Source of the DNA: Eubacteriaceae bacterium | GTDB taxonomy: Bacteria > Bacillota > Clostridia > Peptostreptococcales > Anaerovoracaceae | Direction of reading: 5' to 3' | Assembly: GCA_902362805.1 (NCBI GenBank) | Contig: CABIXY010000002.1 | Span: forward strand, 310,001 to 374,000 | Length of the DNA stretch: 64,000 nt | Shown here: one piece after another, positions 1 through 10,100 of the stretch | Position numbering within the stretch: the first letter of the stretch is position 1 | Layout of the letters: each line of letters opens with the position of its first letter | Position numbers and translations under genes: made by a program | Notes under the pieces: model-generated | Databases searched by the model: none | Seen by the model: only the letters and a program-made list of their open reading frames with translations | What the model was told of the DNA's origin: nothing

Positions 1-24
1 CGTATCTATATTTCTATTTCCCAT
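1..24 (-). CDS. 5' end of an unidentified gene (partial)
   Basis: The first eight codons of a gene that runs leftwards off the window: an ATG at 24-22 on the minus strand followed by MGNRNIDT. An SD-like AGGCAGGTG lies just upstream, and further upstream is an extended -10 (TGCTATACT on the minus strand, around 48-56). The start signals are convincing, but eight residues are too few to name a product. Alternative: a chance ATG. Confidence 0.45.
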
Positions 25-73
25 GAAATCACCTGCCTTTCTTGTAAGTATAGCATAGCGGTAGAAATAAACA

Positions 74-110
74 AACAGGAGCTATTACATTCTTTGTAAC
101 AACTCCTGTT
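74..110 (-). terminator. Hairpin terminator after the XRE gene
   Basis: Read on the minus strand, AACAGGAG pairs with CTCCTGTT, with a second inner stem of TTAC/GTAA, and is followed by a T-rich run (TTTGTTTATTT). It touches the stop codon of the regulator gene and separates it from the next leftward gene. Confidence 0.7.
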
Positions 111-352
111 CATTCTTCGTCGTCTTCTTCAATTACTCTTGGATAAGGCCTCGGATCATCGGTGAGGCGATAGATATAGTCGATGCTGGTTTCGTATAGT
201 TTGGAAAGGGCAATGGCCTGTTCCATAGTCGGGTAGCGGATGCCGTTTTCCATCTTCGAATAATCAGACTGGTCGATACCTGTTTTCGTTTCAACTCTCA
301 GCTGAGTGAGGCCCTTTTTGTTACGAAGCTCTTTCAATCTGTTGTCTTCCAC
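110..352 (-). CDS. Small XRE-family HTH regulator
   Basis: An 80-residue protein made almost entirely of a Cro/C1-type helix-turn-helix: LKELRNKKGLTQ (helix 1-2), the recognition helix near residues 25-36 (TGIDQSDYSKMENG), and a closing helix to about residue 62, then a short acidic tail ending EEDDEE. It starts with GTG, preceded by AAAAGGAGTGA. It is a single gene with its own terminator, facing away from the pyrH operon. Proteins of this size normally act as dimeric repressors; the target is unknown, but an operator-like palindrome lies about 27 bp upstream of its start, which suggests autoregulation. Confidence 0.85.
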   Translation of the reverse strand: MEDNRLKELRNKKGLTQLRVETKTGIDQSDYSKMENGIRYPTMEQAIALSKLYETSIDYIYRLTDDPRPYPRVIEEDDEE

Positions 353-378
353 AAAATCACTCCTTTTATCTTTATTAT

Positions 379-389
379 GTCAAATTGAC
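379..389. promoter_or_regulatory. Operator-like palindrome upstream of the XRE gene
   Basis: GTCAAATTGAC is symmetrical (GTCAA-A-TTGAC) and lies between the XRE start codon and upstream DNA, overlapping a possible -10 (CATAAT on the minus strand). XRE regulators commonly bind such sites to repress themselves; binding here is inferred. Confidence 0.4.
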
Positions 390-741
390 CTACAAAAAAT
401 AGGGGGATTTGCCATAATGATCCGTCTGACGAGGGTTTGAATGGTGGATATGCCTGAAATGCTTGATTTTAGGCATATTTATGGCAGATTTTCTCCTGTA
501 AAGTGGGTATGTTAAACATATGTTTTTAATTTGCCTGGGTTCTTGCAAGGGGCCGGATAGTTCTGACAGAGATAAAATAGATAGAAAATAAAGGATATGA
601 GAGAGAGTGCCTATTGCGCTGGAGACAGGCAATTCAGCCTGTTTTGATAGAGGAATCTGTTTGAAAGAGAGTAAAAAACAGGTTCTTAAGGCAGGTGACC
701 ATAGATGGGAAGAAAACAAAACTTTCTGATCGGAAAAAACC
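390..741. other. Intergenic stretch with two hairpins, no gene
   Basis: No open frame here has a believable start and composition. Two hairpins are visible: TATGCCT...AGGCATA at 449-477 (followed by TTT) and ACAGGC-aattca-GCCTGT at 625-642 followed by TTT. Either could be a weak terminator isolating the pyrH promoter. I see nothing else in it. Confidence 0.5.
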
Positions 742-770
742 TTTCACCCGATATGGGTTTTATGGTATAA

Positions 771-771
<1 letters not shown>
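742..771 (+). promoter_or_regulatory. Sigma-A promoter of the pyrH operon
   Basis: TTTCAC at 742-747 and TATAAT at 766-771 are separated by 18 bp, and the -10 is extended (TGG before TATAAT). It is the only strong promoter before pyrH and places the transcription start near 778, giving a leader of about 235 nt. Confidence 0.75.
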
Positions 772-1719
<948 letters not shown>

Positions 1720-1730
1720 GAGGAAAAAAC

Positions 1731-2285
1731 ATGAGTCATTCACACAAAAGCTTAGAGGAGAGAATTGCGAAGAGTCTTTCCGTACTAAAAGAGGACTTGA
1801 ACACAGTCAGAGCAGGAAGAGCAAATCCGGCATTATTAGACAAGGTCATGGTAGACTATTATGGAAGCCCGACACCGCTTAAGAACCTTTCTAATATTTC
1901 CGTACCTGATCCTAGAACATTGATGATTGCACCGTTCGATCCAAAATCGATTGGCGATATCGAAAAAGCAATCAATGTTGCTGATATCGGAATTACACCG
2001 TCTAACGATGGAAAGTGCATCAGATTAGGCATTCCGCAGCTGACGGAAGAGAGAAGAAAAGAACTGACGAAAACCACAAAAAAGATGGGCGAAGAAGCAA
2101 AGGTTGCTGTTAGAAATCTCAGAAGAGATGCAAACGATGCCCTGAAGAAACAGGAAAAAGACGGCGAACTGACAGAAGACGATCTGAAGAAAGAATTAGA
2201 CAAAGTGCAGAAGACTGTCGAGAAAGCAGTTAAGGATATCGATGATATCGTCACAGCAAAAGAGAAAGAAATCCTAGAGGTATAA
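1731..2285 (+). CDS. frr: Ribosome recycling factor
   Basis: RRF acts with EF-G to split the post-termination ribosome. The 184 residues match the family (about 185). The signature N-terminal part LNTVRAGRANPALLD (about residues 23-37), the domain II core with SNISVPDPRTLMI, and the long charged helices of domain I to the C terminus are all visible. AGGAGGAAAA precedes the ATG. It lies 11 bp after pyrH, the usual partner, and is surely cotranscribed with it. Confidence 0.97.
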   Translation: MSHSHKSLEERIAKSLSVLKEDLNTVRAGRANPALLDKVMVDYYGSPTPLKNLSNISVPDPRTLMIAPFDPKSIGDIEKAINVADIGITPSNDGKCIRLGIPQLTEERRKELTKTTKKMGEEAKVAVRNLRRDANDALKKQEKDGELTEDDLKKELDKVQKTVEKAVKDIDDIVTAKEKEILEV

Positions 2286-2330
2286 TTTCTCCTTGTATCA
2301 TGATAAAGCAATTGAACAAACTACAATCAA

Positions 2331-2359
2331 GGGGCTGTCTCAGTATTTGGGATAGCCCC
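2331..2359 (+). terminator. GC-rich hairpin between frr and uppS
   Basis: GGGGCTGTC pairs with GATAGCCCC (one G-U pair) across a loop of 11 nt. No T tract follows, and uppS starts 18 bp later, so it is more likely an mRNA-stabilising or attenuating stem than a full terminator. Confidence 0.45.
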
Positions 2360-2376
2360 CAAGTTATGAGGGATAT

Positions 2377-3105
2377 ATGATAGATAAGAACAGAATTCCA
2401 ACCCACGTAGCCATTATCATGGATGGCAACGGCAGATGGGCGGCGAAGAGAGGCCTGCCAAAGATGGCTGGACACAACGCAGGCATGCTGGCAATGAAAG
2501 AAATCGTCAAAGCATCCGATATACTTGGAGTGAAATATTTGACCGTATATGCTTTTTCCACAGAAAACTGGAAGAGATCCCAGGAGGAAGTGGGAGGCAT
2601 ATTTAAACTTGTCGTCAAATATGTTGACAGTGAACTAGCTGAACTCCATCAGAACAACGTAAAAGTAAAAATACTTGGAGACTACAAGGTGGTTCCCAAG
2701 GTTGCGGTAGATAGACTTGAAAAATCACTGGAGACTACGCAAAACAATACAGGTCTCCAGTTTAATATAGCGCTCAACTACGGAAGCAGAGCGGAAATTG
2801 TCAGAGCTGTCAACAACATCAAAAAAGATGTTGAAAATGGCAGCCTTACCACCGATATTGAAATCACAGAGGAAATTATCGGCAGATACTTGTATACAGG
2901 CGATGAAAACGGCAACATCCCTGATCCGGATTTAATAATCAGGACCAGCGGGGAAGAGCGCCTTTCTAATTTTATGTTATGGCAGAGCGCTTACAGCGAA
3001 TTCGAATTTACAGATGTTCTCTGGCCGGATTTTACGCCACAGGAATATGAAAAACTGATAGAACAATATCAAAATAGAGATCGCAGATTTGGAGGAAGGA
3101 AGTAG
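2377..3105 (+). CDS. uppS: Undecaprenyl diphosphate synthase (cis-prenyltransferase)
   Basis: Condenses IPP onto farnesyl diphosphate in cis to make C55-PP, the lipid carrier of peptidoglycan and wall polymers. The 242 residues contain the signature MDGNGRWA with the catalytic Asp near residue 16, VYAFSTENW in the substrate tunnel, and the C-terminal RTSGEERLSNFMLW with the IPP-binding arginines. GAGGG precedes the ATG at 2377. It ends 5 bp before cdsA, and the MEP-pathway genes dxr and ispG lie in the same operon, so isoprenoid supply and use are encoded together. Confidence 0.97.
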   Translation: MIDKNRIPTHVAIIMDGNGRWAAKRGLPKMAGHNAGMLAMKEIVKASDILGVKYLTVYAFSTENWKRSQEEVGGIFKLVVKYVDSELAELHQNNVKVKILGDYKVVPKVAVDRLEKSLETTQNNTGLQFNIALNYGSRAEIVRAVNNIKKDVENGSLTTDIEITEEIIGRYLYTGDENGNIPDPDLIIRTSGEERLSNFMLWQSAYSEFEFTDVLWPDFTPQEYEKLIEQYQNRDRRFGGRK

Positions 3106-3110
3106 AGAAT

Positions 3111-3896
3111 ATGAAAACGAGGATTATTTCAGGATTGTGCATGGTCCCACTTCTAGCACTAGTTTATCTGGGCGGTTATTGGCTGACAGCGATGTGCATC
3201 TTTGTCGGAATGGTCGGTATCAGAGAATTTTTTAATGGATTCAGGGCTATGAATATCCATCCTTCAGAACCTATCGCATATGGGAGCATGGTTGTCCTCT
3301 ATTTGATCAATGGATTTTGGCCGCAGCAACACGAGTTCATTTTGGCGTGGCTGGCTGCCAGCATCATGGCCAGTTCCATCTATATCTTTAAAATCAATGA
3401 GAGGAAACTAGAAGACGGCATGGCGACCATGCTGGGCATCATCTATGTAGTATTTTTCTCATACCACGTAGTTCTGGTCGACCAAACCCAGGAATACTCC
3501 ATTCTGATTTGGCTGGTACTCTTGTCGGCCTTCTGTACAGATATTTTTGCATATTTCACTGGCTTTTTCTTGGGAAAACACAAGCTTTGTCCAAACCTGA
3601 GCCCGAAGAAAACCATTGAAGGGGCAGTGGGCGGCACCTTGGGCAGTCTCATCTGCTGTGGACTGTTCGGATATTTTGTCATTCCGAGAATCTGGGTGCA
3701 CTGCGTCATCATCGGTTTGATCGGCGCGATACTCTCCCAGTGCGGAGATTTGACTGCCTCGGCATATAAGAGGAAGATGGGCATCAAAGATTACGGCAAT
3801 CTGATACCAGGACACGGCGGCATCATGGATCGCTTCGACAGCGTTCTCTTTACCGCCCCAGTGGTATATTACTATATCGTCATCATCCTTTGGTAA
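3111..3896 (+). CDS. cdsA: Phosphatidate cytidylyltransferase
   Basis: Makes CDP-diacylglycerol from phosphatidic acid and CTP, the branch point for anionic phospholipids. The 261-residue protein is a multi-helix membrane protein (hydrophobic segments from residue 8 onwards). It carries SPKKTIEGAVGG near residue 165 and the family signature around NLIPGHGGIMDRFDS near the C terminus, with the Asp residues that bind metal. It starts 5 bp after uppS with AGGAAGTAGAG upstream. The order uppS-cdsA-dxr-rseP is classical. Confidence 0.95.
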   Translation: MKTRIISGLCMVPLLALVYLGGYWLTAMCIFVGMVGIREFFNGFRAMNIHPSEPIAYGSMVVLYLINGFWPQQHEFILAWLAASIMASSIYIFKINERKLEDGMATMLGIIYVVFFSYHVVLVDQTQEYSILIWLVLLSAFCTDIFAYFTGFFLGKHKLCPNLSPKKTIEGAVGGTLGSLICCGLFGYFVIPRIWVHCVIIGLIGAILSQCGDLTASAYKRKMGIKDYGNLIPGHGGIMDRFDSVLFTAPVVYYYIVIILW

Positions 3897-3916
3897 TATC
3901 ATTTAGATGACGATTC

Positions 3917-3963
3917 AACAGTTCCGACTTTGCGACAACGTCGTAAGATCGGAAGGAACTGTT
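3917..3963. repeat. Palindromic element between cdsA and dxr
   Basis: AACAGTTCC (3917-3925) and GGAACTGTT (3955-3963) form a perfect 9-bp outer stem, with an inner stem of CCGA-CTT...AAG-A-TCGG and a GCGAC/GTCGT tip. The inner 16 bp at 3934-3949 is the exact reverse complement of 873-888 in the pyrH leader. There is no T tract, so it is an RNA structure or a small dispersed repeat rather than a clear terminator. Confidence 0.6.
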
Positions 3964-4007
3964 ATATCACGATTATACTGCTATAGAAATTAGGAGATCA
4001 TAGATTT

Positions 4008-5141
4008 ATGAAAAAAATAGCGATTCTCGGCAGCACCGGCTCCATCGGTACCCAGGCTCTTGATGTGATCAGAGCCAACCGGGAACAATTTGAGGTGACG
4101 TCGCTGACTTGCGGGAAAAATATCGATCGTCTATCAGAACAGATTGAGGAATTTTCACCGAAACTGGTAGTGACGGCAGAGGCGGAAGACGCATCAAAGT
4201 TGGCTGAGAAGCATTCAGACGTAGAAATCATGTATGGCGAGGAAGGCCTGGCGGCAGCGGCAGAAGATGAGAGCGAGATTCTTCTCAATTCTTTGATGGG
4301 CATGCGGGGACTGGTGCCGACCTATAGAGCAATCCGCAGCGGTAAAGATATCGCTTTGGCTAACAAAGAAACCCTGGTTGCAGGCGGAGAACTGATTATG
4401 GACGCTGTCCGCAGGGCGGGTGTAAAACTGCTTCCTGTAGACAGTGAACACAGTGCGATATTCCAGTGCCTACAGGGGAATCAGGGTAAGAAAATCAAAC
4501 GAATTCTGCTCACAGCCTCCGGCGGTCCTTTTAGAGGATACAACAAAAGGCAGTTGGAAGAAGTGACCTTAGAACAGGCCCTCAAACACCCGAAGTGGAG
4601 TATGGGTAAAAAGATTACAATAGATTCAGCCACCATGATGAACAAAGGCCTCGAAGTGATTGAAGCTAGATGGCTTTTTGATGTCGCGCTTTCGGATATT
4701 CAGATTCTGGTACATCCCCAGTCTATCGTCCATTCGGCGGTGGAGTTTGAGGACACTTCTGTGATTGCGCAGATGGGTCTGCCTGATATGAGGATTCCAA
4801 TCAGCGTCGCTTTAGGCTATCCGGAAAGAATCCCCTATGGAGGCAAAGGTCTGGATTTCTTTAAAGAAGGAGCGAACTTGACCTTTGAGAAACCTGACAC
4901 GGAGGTTTTTGGCTGCATCAAATTGGCTTATGAGGCATCGGAAGCGGGGGGCAGTTATCCAGTAGTCATGAATGCGGCCAACGAGGTTTTGGTAGAACAA
5001 TTTTTACAGGGGAAGATTCGTTTTGTCGACATCGAAAAAAACATAGAAAAAATACTAGAACTTCACACACCTTCATATAATCTAGGGTTAAATGATATTA
5101 TCGAAATCGATCAGAAAATACGTAAAGAGGTTATGGGATGA
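4008..5141 (+). CDS. dxr: 1-deoxy-D-xylulose-5-phosphate reductoisomerase
   Basis: First committed enzyme of the MEP isoprenoid pathway: NADPH- and metal-dependent rearrangement and reduction of DXP to MEP. The 377 residues contain the NADPH-binding GSTGSIGTQ at residues 8-16, NKETLVAGG near 123, and the metal-binding DSEHSA near 145, then the C-terminal four-helix region. Length is normal. It follows a 111-bp gap with the palindrome, and its 3' end overlaps rseP by 4 bp. Confidence 0.97.
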   Translation: MKKIAILGSTGSIGTQALDVIRANREQFEVTSLTCGKNIDRLSEQIEEFSPKLVVTAEAEDASKLAEKHSDVEIMYGEEGLAAAAEDESEILLNSLMGMRGLVPTYRAIRSGKDIALANKETLVAGGELIMDAVRRAGVKLLPVDSEHSAIFQCLQGNQGKKIKRILLTASGGPFRGYNKRQLEEVTLEQALKHPKWSMGKKITIDSATMMNKGLEVIEARWLFDVALSDIQILVHPQSIVHSAVEFEDTSVIAQMGLPDMRIPISVALGYPERIPYGGKGLDFFKEGANLTFEKPDTEVFGCIKLAYEASEAGGSYPVVMNAANEVLVEQFLQGKIRFVDIEKNIEKILELHTPSYNLGLNDIIEIDQKIRKEVMG

Positions 5142-6133
5142 CAATTGTTTATGCAGTTATTTTATTTGTATTGTTAATATTTCCACACGAACTGGGACAT
5201 TTTATCGTGGCCAAAGCAGTGGGTGTCAGAGTAAATGAGTTTGCTTTCGGTATGGGACCGGCAATTTTCAAGCGGCAGAGAGGGGAAACCTTGTATGCTG
5301 TCAGACTGGTTCCAATCGGAGGTTATTGTGCGATGGAAGCAGAGAACGAAGCTTCAGACGATGACCGGGCGTTTTCTAACAAACCCTGGTGGGCGAAGAT
5401 CTCTGTCCTTCTTGCTGGGGCAGCGATGAATGTTCTCATCGCAATTTTAGTGCTGTCCATCATCATGGGTTACGTCGGCAGTGCGACCACGTCCATTGAG
5501 AAAGTACAGGAGGCCAGCCCGGCTTACGAAGCAGGTCTGCAAACAGGAGATAAGATTCTCGCAGTTGGCGACAGATCAATCACCTCCTGGCAGGATCTGA
5601 CGACAGCAATCGGAAAATCAGAGAAACCACTGGCAATCAAAGTGGAGAGAAATGGAGAAGAGCTGACCTTCACCGCGAAGCCACAAAAAGGTGAGGACGG
5701 CAGATACGTGGTAGGTATCACACCAGAAATCAGCCATAATGTCTTCACGGCTGTGCAGAACGGGTCAAAGGCGACCTGGAACATGACAGTCATGATGTTT
5801 GATATGCTGAAACAGCTGATAACTGGAGACGTTCCGAGCAGCGAAATCGCAGGTCCGATCGGCATGGTGACCATGGTCAATGAGACCACCAACTATGGTA
5901 TCACATATTTTGGCTATCTGATTGCACTGATGAGTTTGAATTTGGCTATCCTCAATCTTTTGCCGATACCAGCGCTGGACGGCGGGCGGATTCTCTTTGT
6001 TTTCATCAGAATGATTACAGGGAAAATGATCAGCGATGACTTAGAAGGCAAAATTCACGCCGCAGGTATGGTTCTGCTATTGGGGCTGATGGTCTTCGCA
6101 ACGTGGAATGATATAACGAGGTTATTTACATGA
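5138..6133 (+). CDS. rseP: RIP metalloprotease (site-2 protease)
   Basis: Intramembrane zinc protease of the RseP/RasP family, which cleaves anti-sigma factors and signal-peptide remnants within the membrane. The zinc motif HELGH is at residues 17-21 inside the first membrane segment; a PDZ domain spans roughly residues 115-180; the third-ligand segment NLLPIPALDGG precedes the last membrane helices. At 331 residues it is a short one-PDZ form typical of Firmicutes. The ATG overlaps the dxr stop (ATGA), and the last 4 bp overlap ispG. The ECF/anti-sigma pair at 35900-37053 is one possible but unproven substrate pathway. Confidence 0.95.
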   Translation: MTIVYAVILFVLLIFPHELGHFIVAKAVGVRVNEFAFGMGPAIFKRQRGETLYAVRLVPIGGYCAMEAENEASDDDRAFSNKPWWAKISVLLAGAAMNVLIAILVLSIIMGYVGSATTSIEKVQEASPAYEAGLQTGDKILAVGDRSITSWQDLTTAIGKSEKPLAIKVERNGEELTFTAKPQKGEDGRYVVGITPEISHNVFTAVQNGSKATWNMTVMMFDMLKQLITGDVPSSEIAGPIGMVTMVNETTNYGITYFGYLIALMSLNLAILNLLPIPALDGGRILFVFIRMITGKMISDDLEGKIHAAGMVLLLGLMVFATWNDITRLFT

Positions 6134-7173
6134 GAAAGCAAGTGAAATGCGGCAATGTTTTGATTGGAGGCGGTGCGCCTATTTCTATTCAGTCCATGAC
6201 CAATGTGGATTCCAAGGACGAGGCGGCACTACTCACTCAAATTGATCAGCTGGCAAAAGCGGGCTGCGACATCGTCAGAATTGCCATTCCAGATATGGAA
6301 AGTGCCCGGACTCTGCAGAAAATTCGCCCAAAGGTAGAAATTCCCCTTGTGGCAGACATCCATTTTGATTATCGCCTGGCGATTGCTGCCATTGAAGCAG
6401 GAGCAGACAAGATCAGAATCAACCCCGGCAATATCGGCAGCAGGGAGAGAGTCAAAGCCGTTGTCGACGCTGCCAGAGAGCGAAATATACCGATTAGAAT
6501 CGGCGTGAATTCCGGCTCTTTGGAAAAAGATATTCTCGACAAATACGGAGGCGTCACTGCCGAAGGACTGGCAGAGAGCGCATTGCGCAGCGTCCAGATC
6601 ATTGAAGATATGGGATATGACCATCTGGTGGTTTCTTTGAAATCATCAGATGTTTTGATGAATTACAGGGCCCATAAACTGGTAGCCGAAAAAACAGATC
6701 ATCCGATACACATCGGAATCACAGAGGCAGGAACTTTAAAGCGGGGAAAAGTGAAGTCTGCAGTCGGTATCGGCGCATTGCTTTTAGAAGGAATCGGCGA
6801 TACCATGCGAGTGTCTTTGACAGCAGACCCGGTGGAAGAGGTTTCTTATGCTAAGGAGCTTTTAGAGGCGGTTGGTCTGCGGGAGCCGCAGGTAAATCTG
6901 GTTTCCTGTCCTACCTGCGGAAGGACCAAGGTAGACCTGCAGGGGCTTGCCGAAGAAGTAGAGCGCCGCTTATCAGAAACAGATATTGCGCGCGGTCTCA
7001 GAGTGGCAGTCATGGGCTGCGTCGTCAACGGACCGGGAGAAGCCAAAGAAGCGGATTTTGGCGTAGCGGGGGGAGACGGTAAAGGCGTCATCTTCGCTAA
7101 AGGGAAAATCCTAAAGACTGTAGAAGAAAAAGACATTGTAGACGAATTGATGAATGCGATAGAGGGAAAATGA
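6130..7173 (+). CDS. ispG: HMBPP synthase (4-hydroxy-3-methylbut-2-enyl-diphosphate synthase)
   Basis: Iron-sulfur enzyme converting ME-cPP to HMBPP, the penultimate MEP step. The 347-residue bacterial form has an N-terminal TIM barrel (PISIQSMTNVDSKD near the start, RINPGNIG near residue 97) and a C-terminal [4Fe-4S] domain with SCPTCGRT and VMGCVVNGPGEA, which supply the cluster cysteines. Overlapping ATGA junctions on both sides (rseP and polC) show tight cotranscription. Confidence 0.97.
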   Translation: MRKQVKCGNVLIGGGAPISIQSMTNVDSKDEAALLTQIDQLAKAGCDIVRIAIPDMESARTLQKIRPKVEIPLVADIHFDYRLAIAAIEAGADKIRINPGNIGSRERVKAVVDAARERNIPIRIGVNSGSLEKDILDKYGGVTAEGLAESALRSVQIIEDMGYDHLVVSLKSSDVLMNYRAHKLVAEKTDHPIHIGITEAGTLKRGKVKSAVGIGALLLEGIGDTMRVSLTADPVEEVSYAKELLEAVGLREPQVNLVSCPTCGRTKVDLQGLAEEVERRLSETDIARGLRVAVMGCVVNGPGEAKEADFGVAGGDGKGVIFAKGKILKTVEEKDIVDELMNAIEGK

Positions 7174-10100
7174 AAGAGTTAATCGACAAACATATAAATT
7201 GGCAGACAATCGGCAATCACGAAGTGAGTGAATACCGGTATGATATCACTGAAGCCGTGATTTCAAAAGAGACGGGCGTGTTGACTATACGCTTGCGGCT
7301 CAATTTTATCATGCCTTTCATCGACATGGAAAAGCTGCGGGGCATCATCCTTCACTCCATAGAACATCTCAAAGATGTAAAATTCGAGTACATATACGAC
7401 GAAATGGTCTTAAATGAGGAGGAAATCGTCAGGCTTTTCATTCCTCATATGATTGAAATTATCAATGGCAAATATGCGGCTATTACGAAGACCATACAGA
7501 CAAGCAAATTCACTTTTGACGGAGATCATTTGAATATTTACGCTCTGGGTAAGCTTTCCACAGAACAGCTGAATGAGAAAGTCGCGCACCTTTTTCAGCG
7601 CCTCTTAAAAGATAATTTTAATATCGGCGTCCAGGTCTCCTTTCACAACGATGAAGAGGTTTATTCCAGGGCAGCGGAGAGCTGGAAAGCTTCTGAGGCG
7701 TCTGATATCAAAGAATCTCTGGCACAAGCGACAAAAGCGGCAGCAGAAGTACGCAAGATGCAGCCGGACAAGCCAGCGAAGCCTGCCTTTGATGGCGGCG
7801 GCCAGGGTGGCGGATTTGGCGGCGGTCAGCAGAAGGGCGGCTGGAAGCGGAGAGAAAAAGAGACTCCGGCAGAAGGCAACCGCATCATGGGGAAAGACAT
7901 CATGGGGCAGTCCGTATCCCTTTCCAGCCTGTCGGCTGATTCTGGGGTTGTCATCGTCGAAGGCATCTTGTTCAAAAAAGACTCCAGACCGATCAAAAAC
8001 GAAAAGAAGCTGGTGACCCTTTTGATTACCGACAAGAAGACATCCGTGTGTCTGAAAGCCTTTTGCTCCAATAACAAATGGGATGAAATTGACTCTCTAT
8101 TGAAAAATGGAGATTACATAAAAGTTCGCGGTGAGACGGAATGGGACAGATATGACAACTGCCTGGTGGTCATGCTGAAGGACATCAACAAGAGCAAGAT
8201 TAAGAAGAGAGAAGATACCTACGAGGGTGGCAAAAGGGTAGAACTGCACGCCCATACCAAGATGAGCGCCATGGACGGACTCAACGAGGTGGAGAATCTG
8301 GTAAAGACAGCAGCCTTTTGGGGACAGCCAGCGGTGGCAATTACAGACCACGGCGTGGTACAGAGCTTTCCAGATGCTGCAAAGACGGCGAAAAAGCTGG
8401 CGGGCAACAAGGATAACCCGATCAACATCAAAATCATCTACGGCATGGAAGGATATGTCTTTGACGATAGTGACTGCCGCAGCGCCGACGGGACAATTGA
8501 GTTTAAGAAAAAGCCAACGAACCACATCATCTTGTTGGCACGGACGCAGGAGGGGCTGAAGAACATCTACAAGCTGGTATCCTATTCCCACCTCAACTAT
8601 TTTTATAAGAGACCGCGGCTGCCAAAATCACTGATCGCGGAACATAGAGAAGGACTGATTATCGGCTCCGCCTGTGAAGCGGGCGAAGTGTATCGGGCCA
8701 TTGCAGGCGGAAAGAGCACGGAAGAAATTGAAGAAATTGCTTCTTTCTACGACTATCTGGAAATTCAGCCTTTGATCAACAATCAATTTATGATTGAGAA
8801 CGGCATGGTTTCGGGCAAAGAGGAGTTAAAAGAACACAATAAGCAGATCGTAGCTCTGGCAGAGAAGCTGGGAAAACCTGTTGTAGCAACCACCGACGCC
8901 CATTACGACGAGCCGGAATCAGCCATTTACCGGAATATTCTGATGGCAGGTATGGGTTTTAAAGATGCAGAAAACGGACAGGGGTTATATATGCGGACCA
9001 CTGACGAGATGATGGAGGAATTCAGTTATCTTGGAGAAGAGACGGCGCGTAAAGTCGTCATTGAAAATACCAATATGATCGCTGATATGATTGATGAAGG
9101 AATTCTGCCAGTGCCAAAGGGTAAGTTTCCGCCTAAGATACAAGGTGCGGAAGAGACCCTGCGGACGACATGCATGGAAAAGGCGCACAGCATTTATGGC
9201 GACCCTCTGCCGCCTGAAATCGGCGCCAGATTGGAAAAGGAACTCAGTTCAATTATCGATAACGGCTATGCGGTCATGTATGTTTCTGCACAGATGCTGG
9301 TGCATAAATCCATGGAAGACGGTTATCTGGTAGGTTCCCGTGGTTCCGTAGGATCCTCTTTTGCAGCGACCATGGCAGGCATTACCGAGGTAAACCCGCT
9401 GGAACCCCATTATATCTGTCCGAAGTGCAAACACCTGGAATGGGGCGATATGCAGCTTTACGACTGTGGAATAGACATGCCCGAAAAGGAATGCCCCGAT
9501 TGCGGAACAATGATGCATCGGGACGGCTATACCATTCCTTTCGCTACGTTCTTAGGCTTTAACGGCGACAAAGAACCCGACATCGACCTGAACTTTGCAG
9601 GCGAATACCAGGCCACGGCACACAAATATGTAGGCGAGATTTTTGGTGAGAAAAATGTATTCAAGGCTGGCACGGTAGGCACGGTAGCGGATAAGACCGC
9701 ATACGGTTATGTCATGAAGTTTGCCGATGAATTTAACAGGCCGATTAATAAGTTTGAGGCGGACAGACTGACCCAGGGCTGTACGGGTGTAAAAAGGACG
9801 ACGGGACAGCATCCGGGGGGCATCATCATCGTGCCGGACGACCATGAAATTTATGAGTTTTGTCCAGTACAGCACCCGGCCAACGATGTGAAAAGCGATA
9901 TCATCACCACCCACTTCGACTACCACAAGATTGATGAAAACCTGCTCAAGCTTGATATTCTGGGGCACAATATTCCGTCCATGATCAGGCAGCTGCAGGA
10001 TATGACGGGCATCGACCCGATGAAAGCTGACCTGACTGACAGGAATGTATTGAGTATTTTTAATGGTATTGAGGCTCTGGATATCAAAGATCCGGATTAC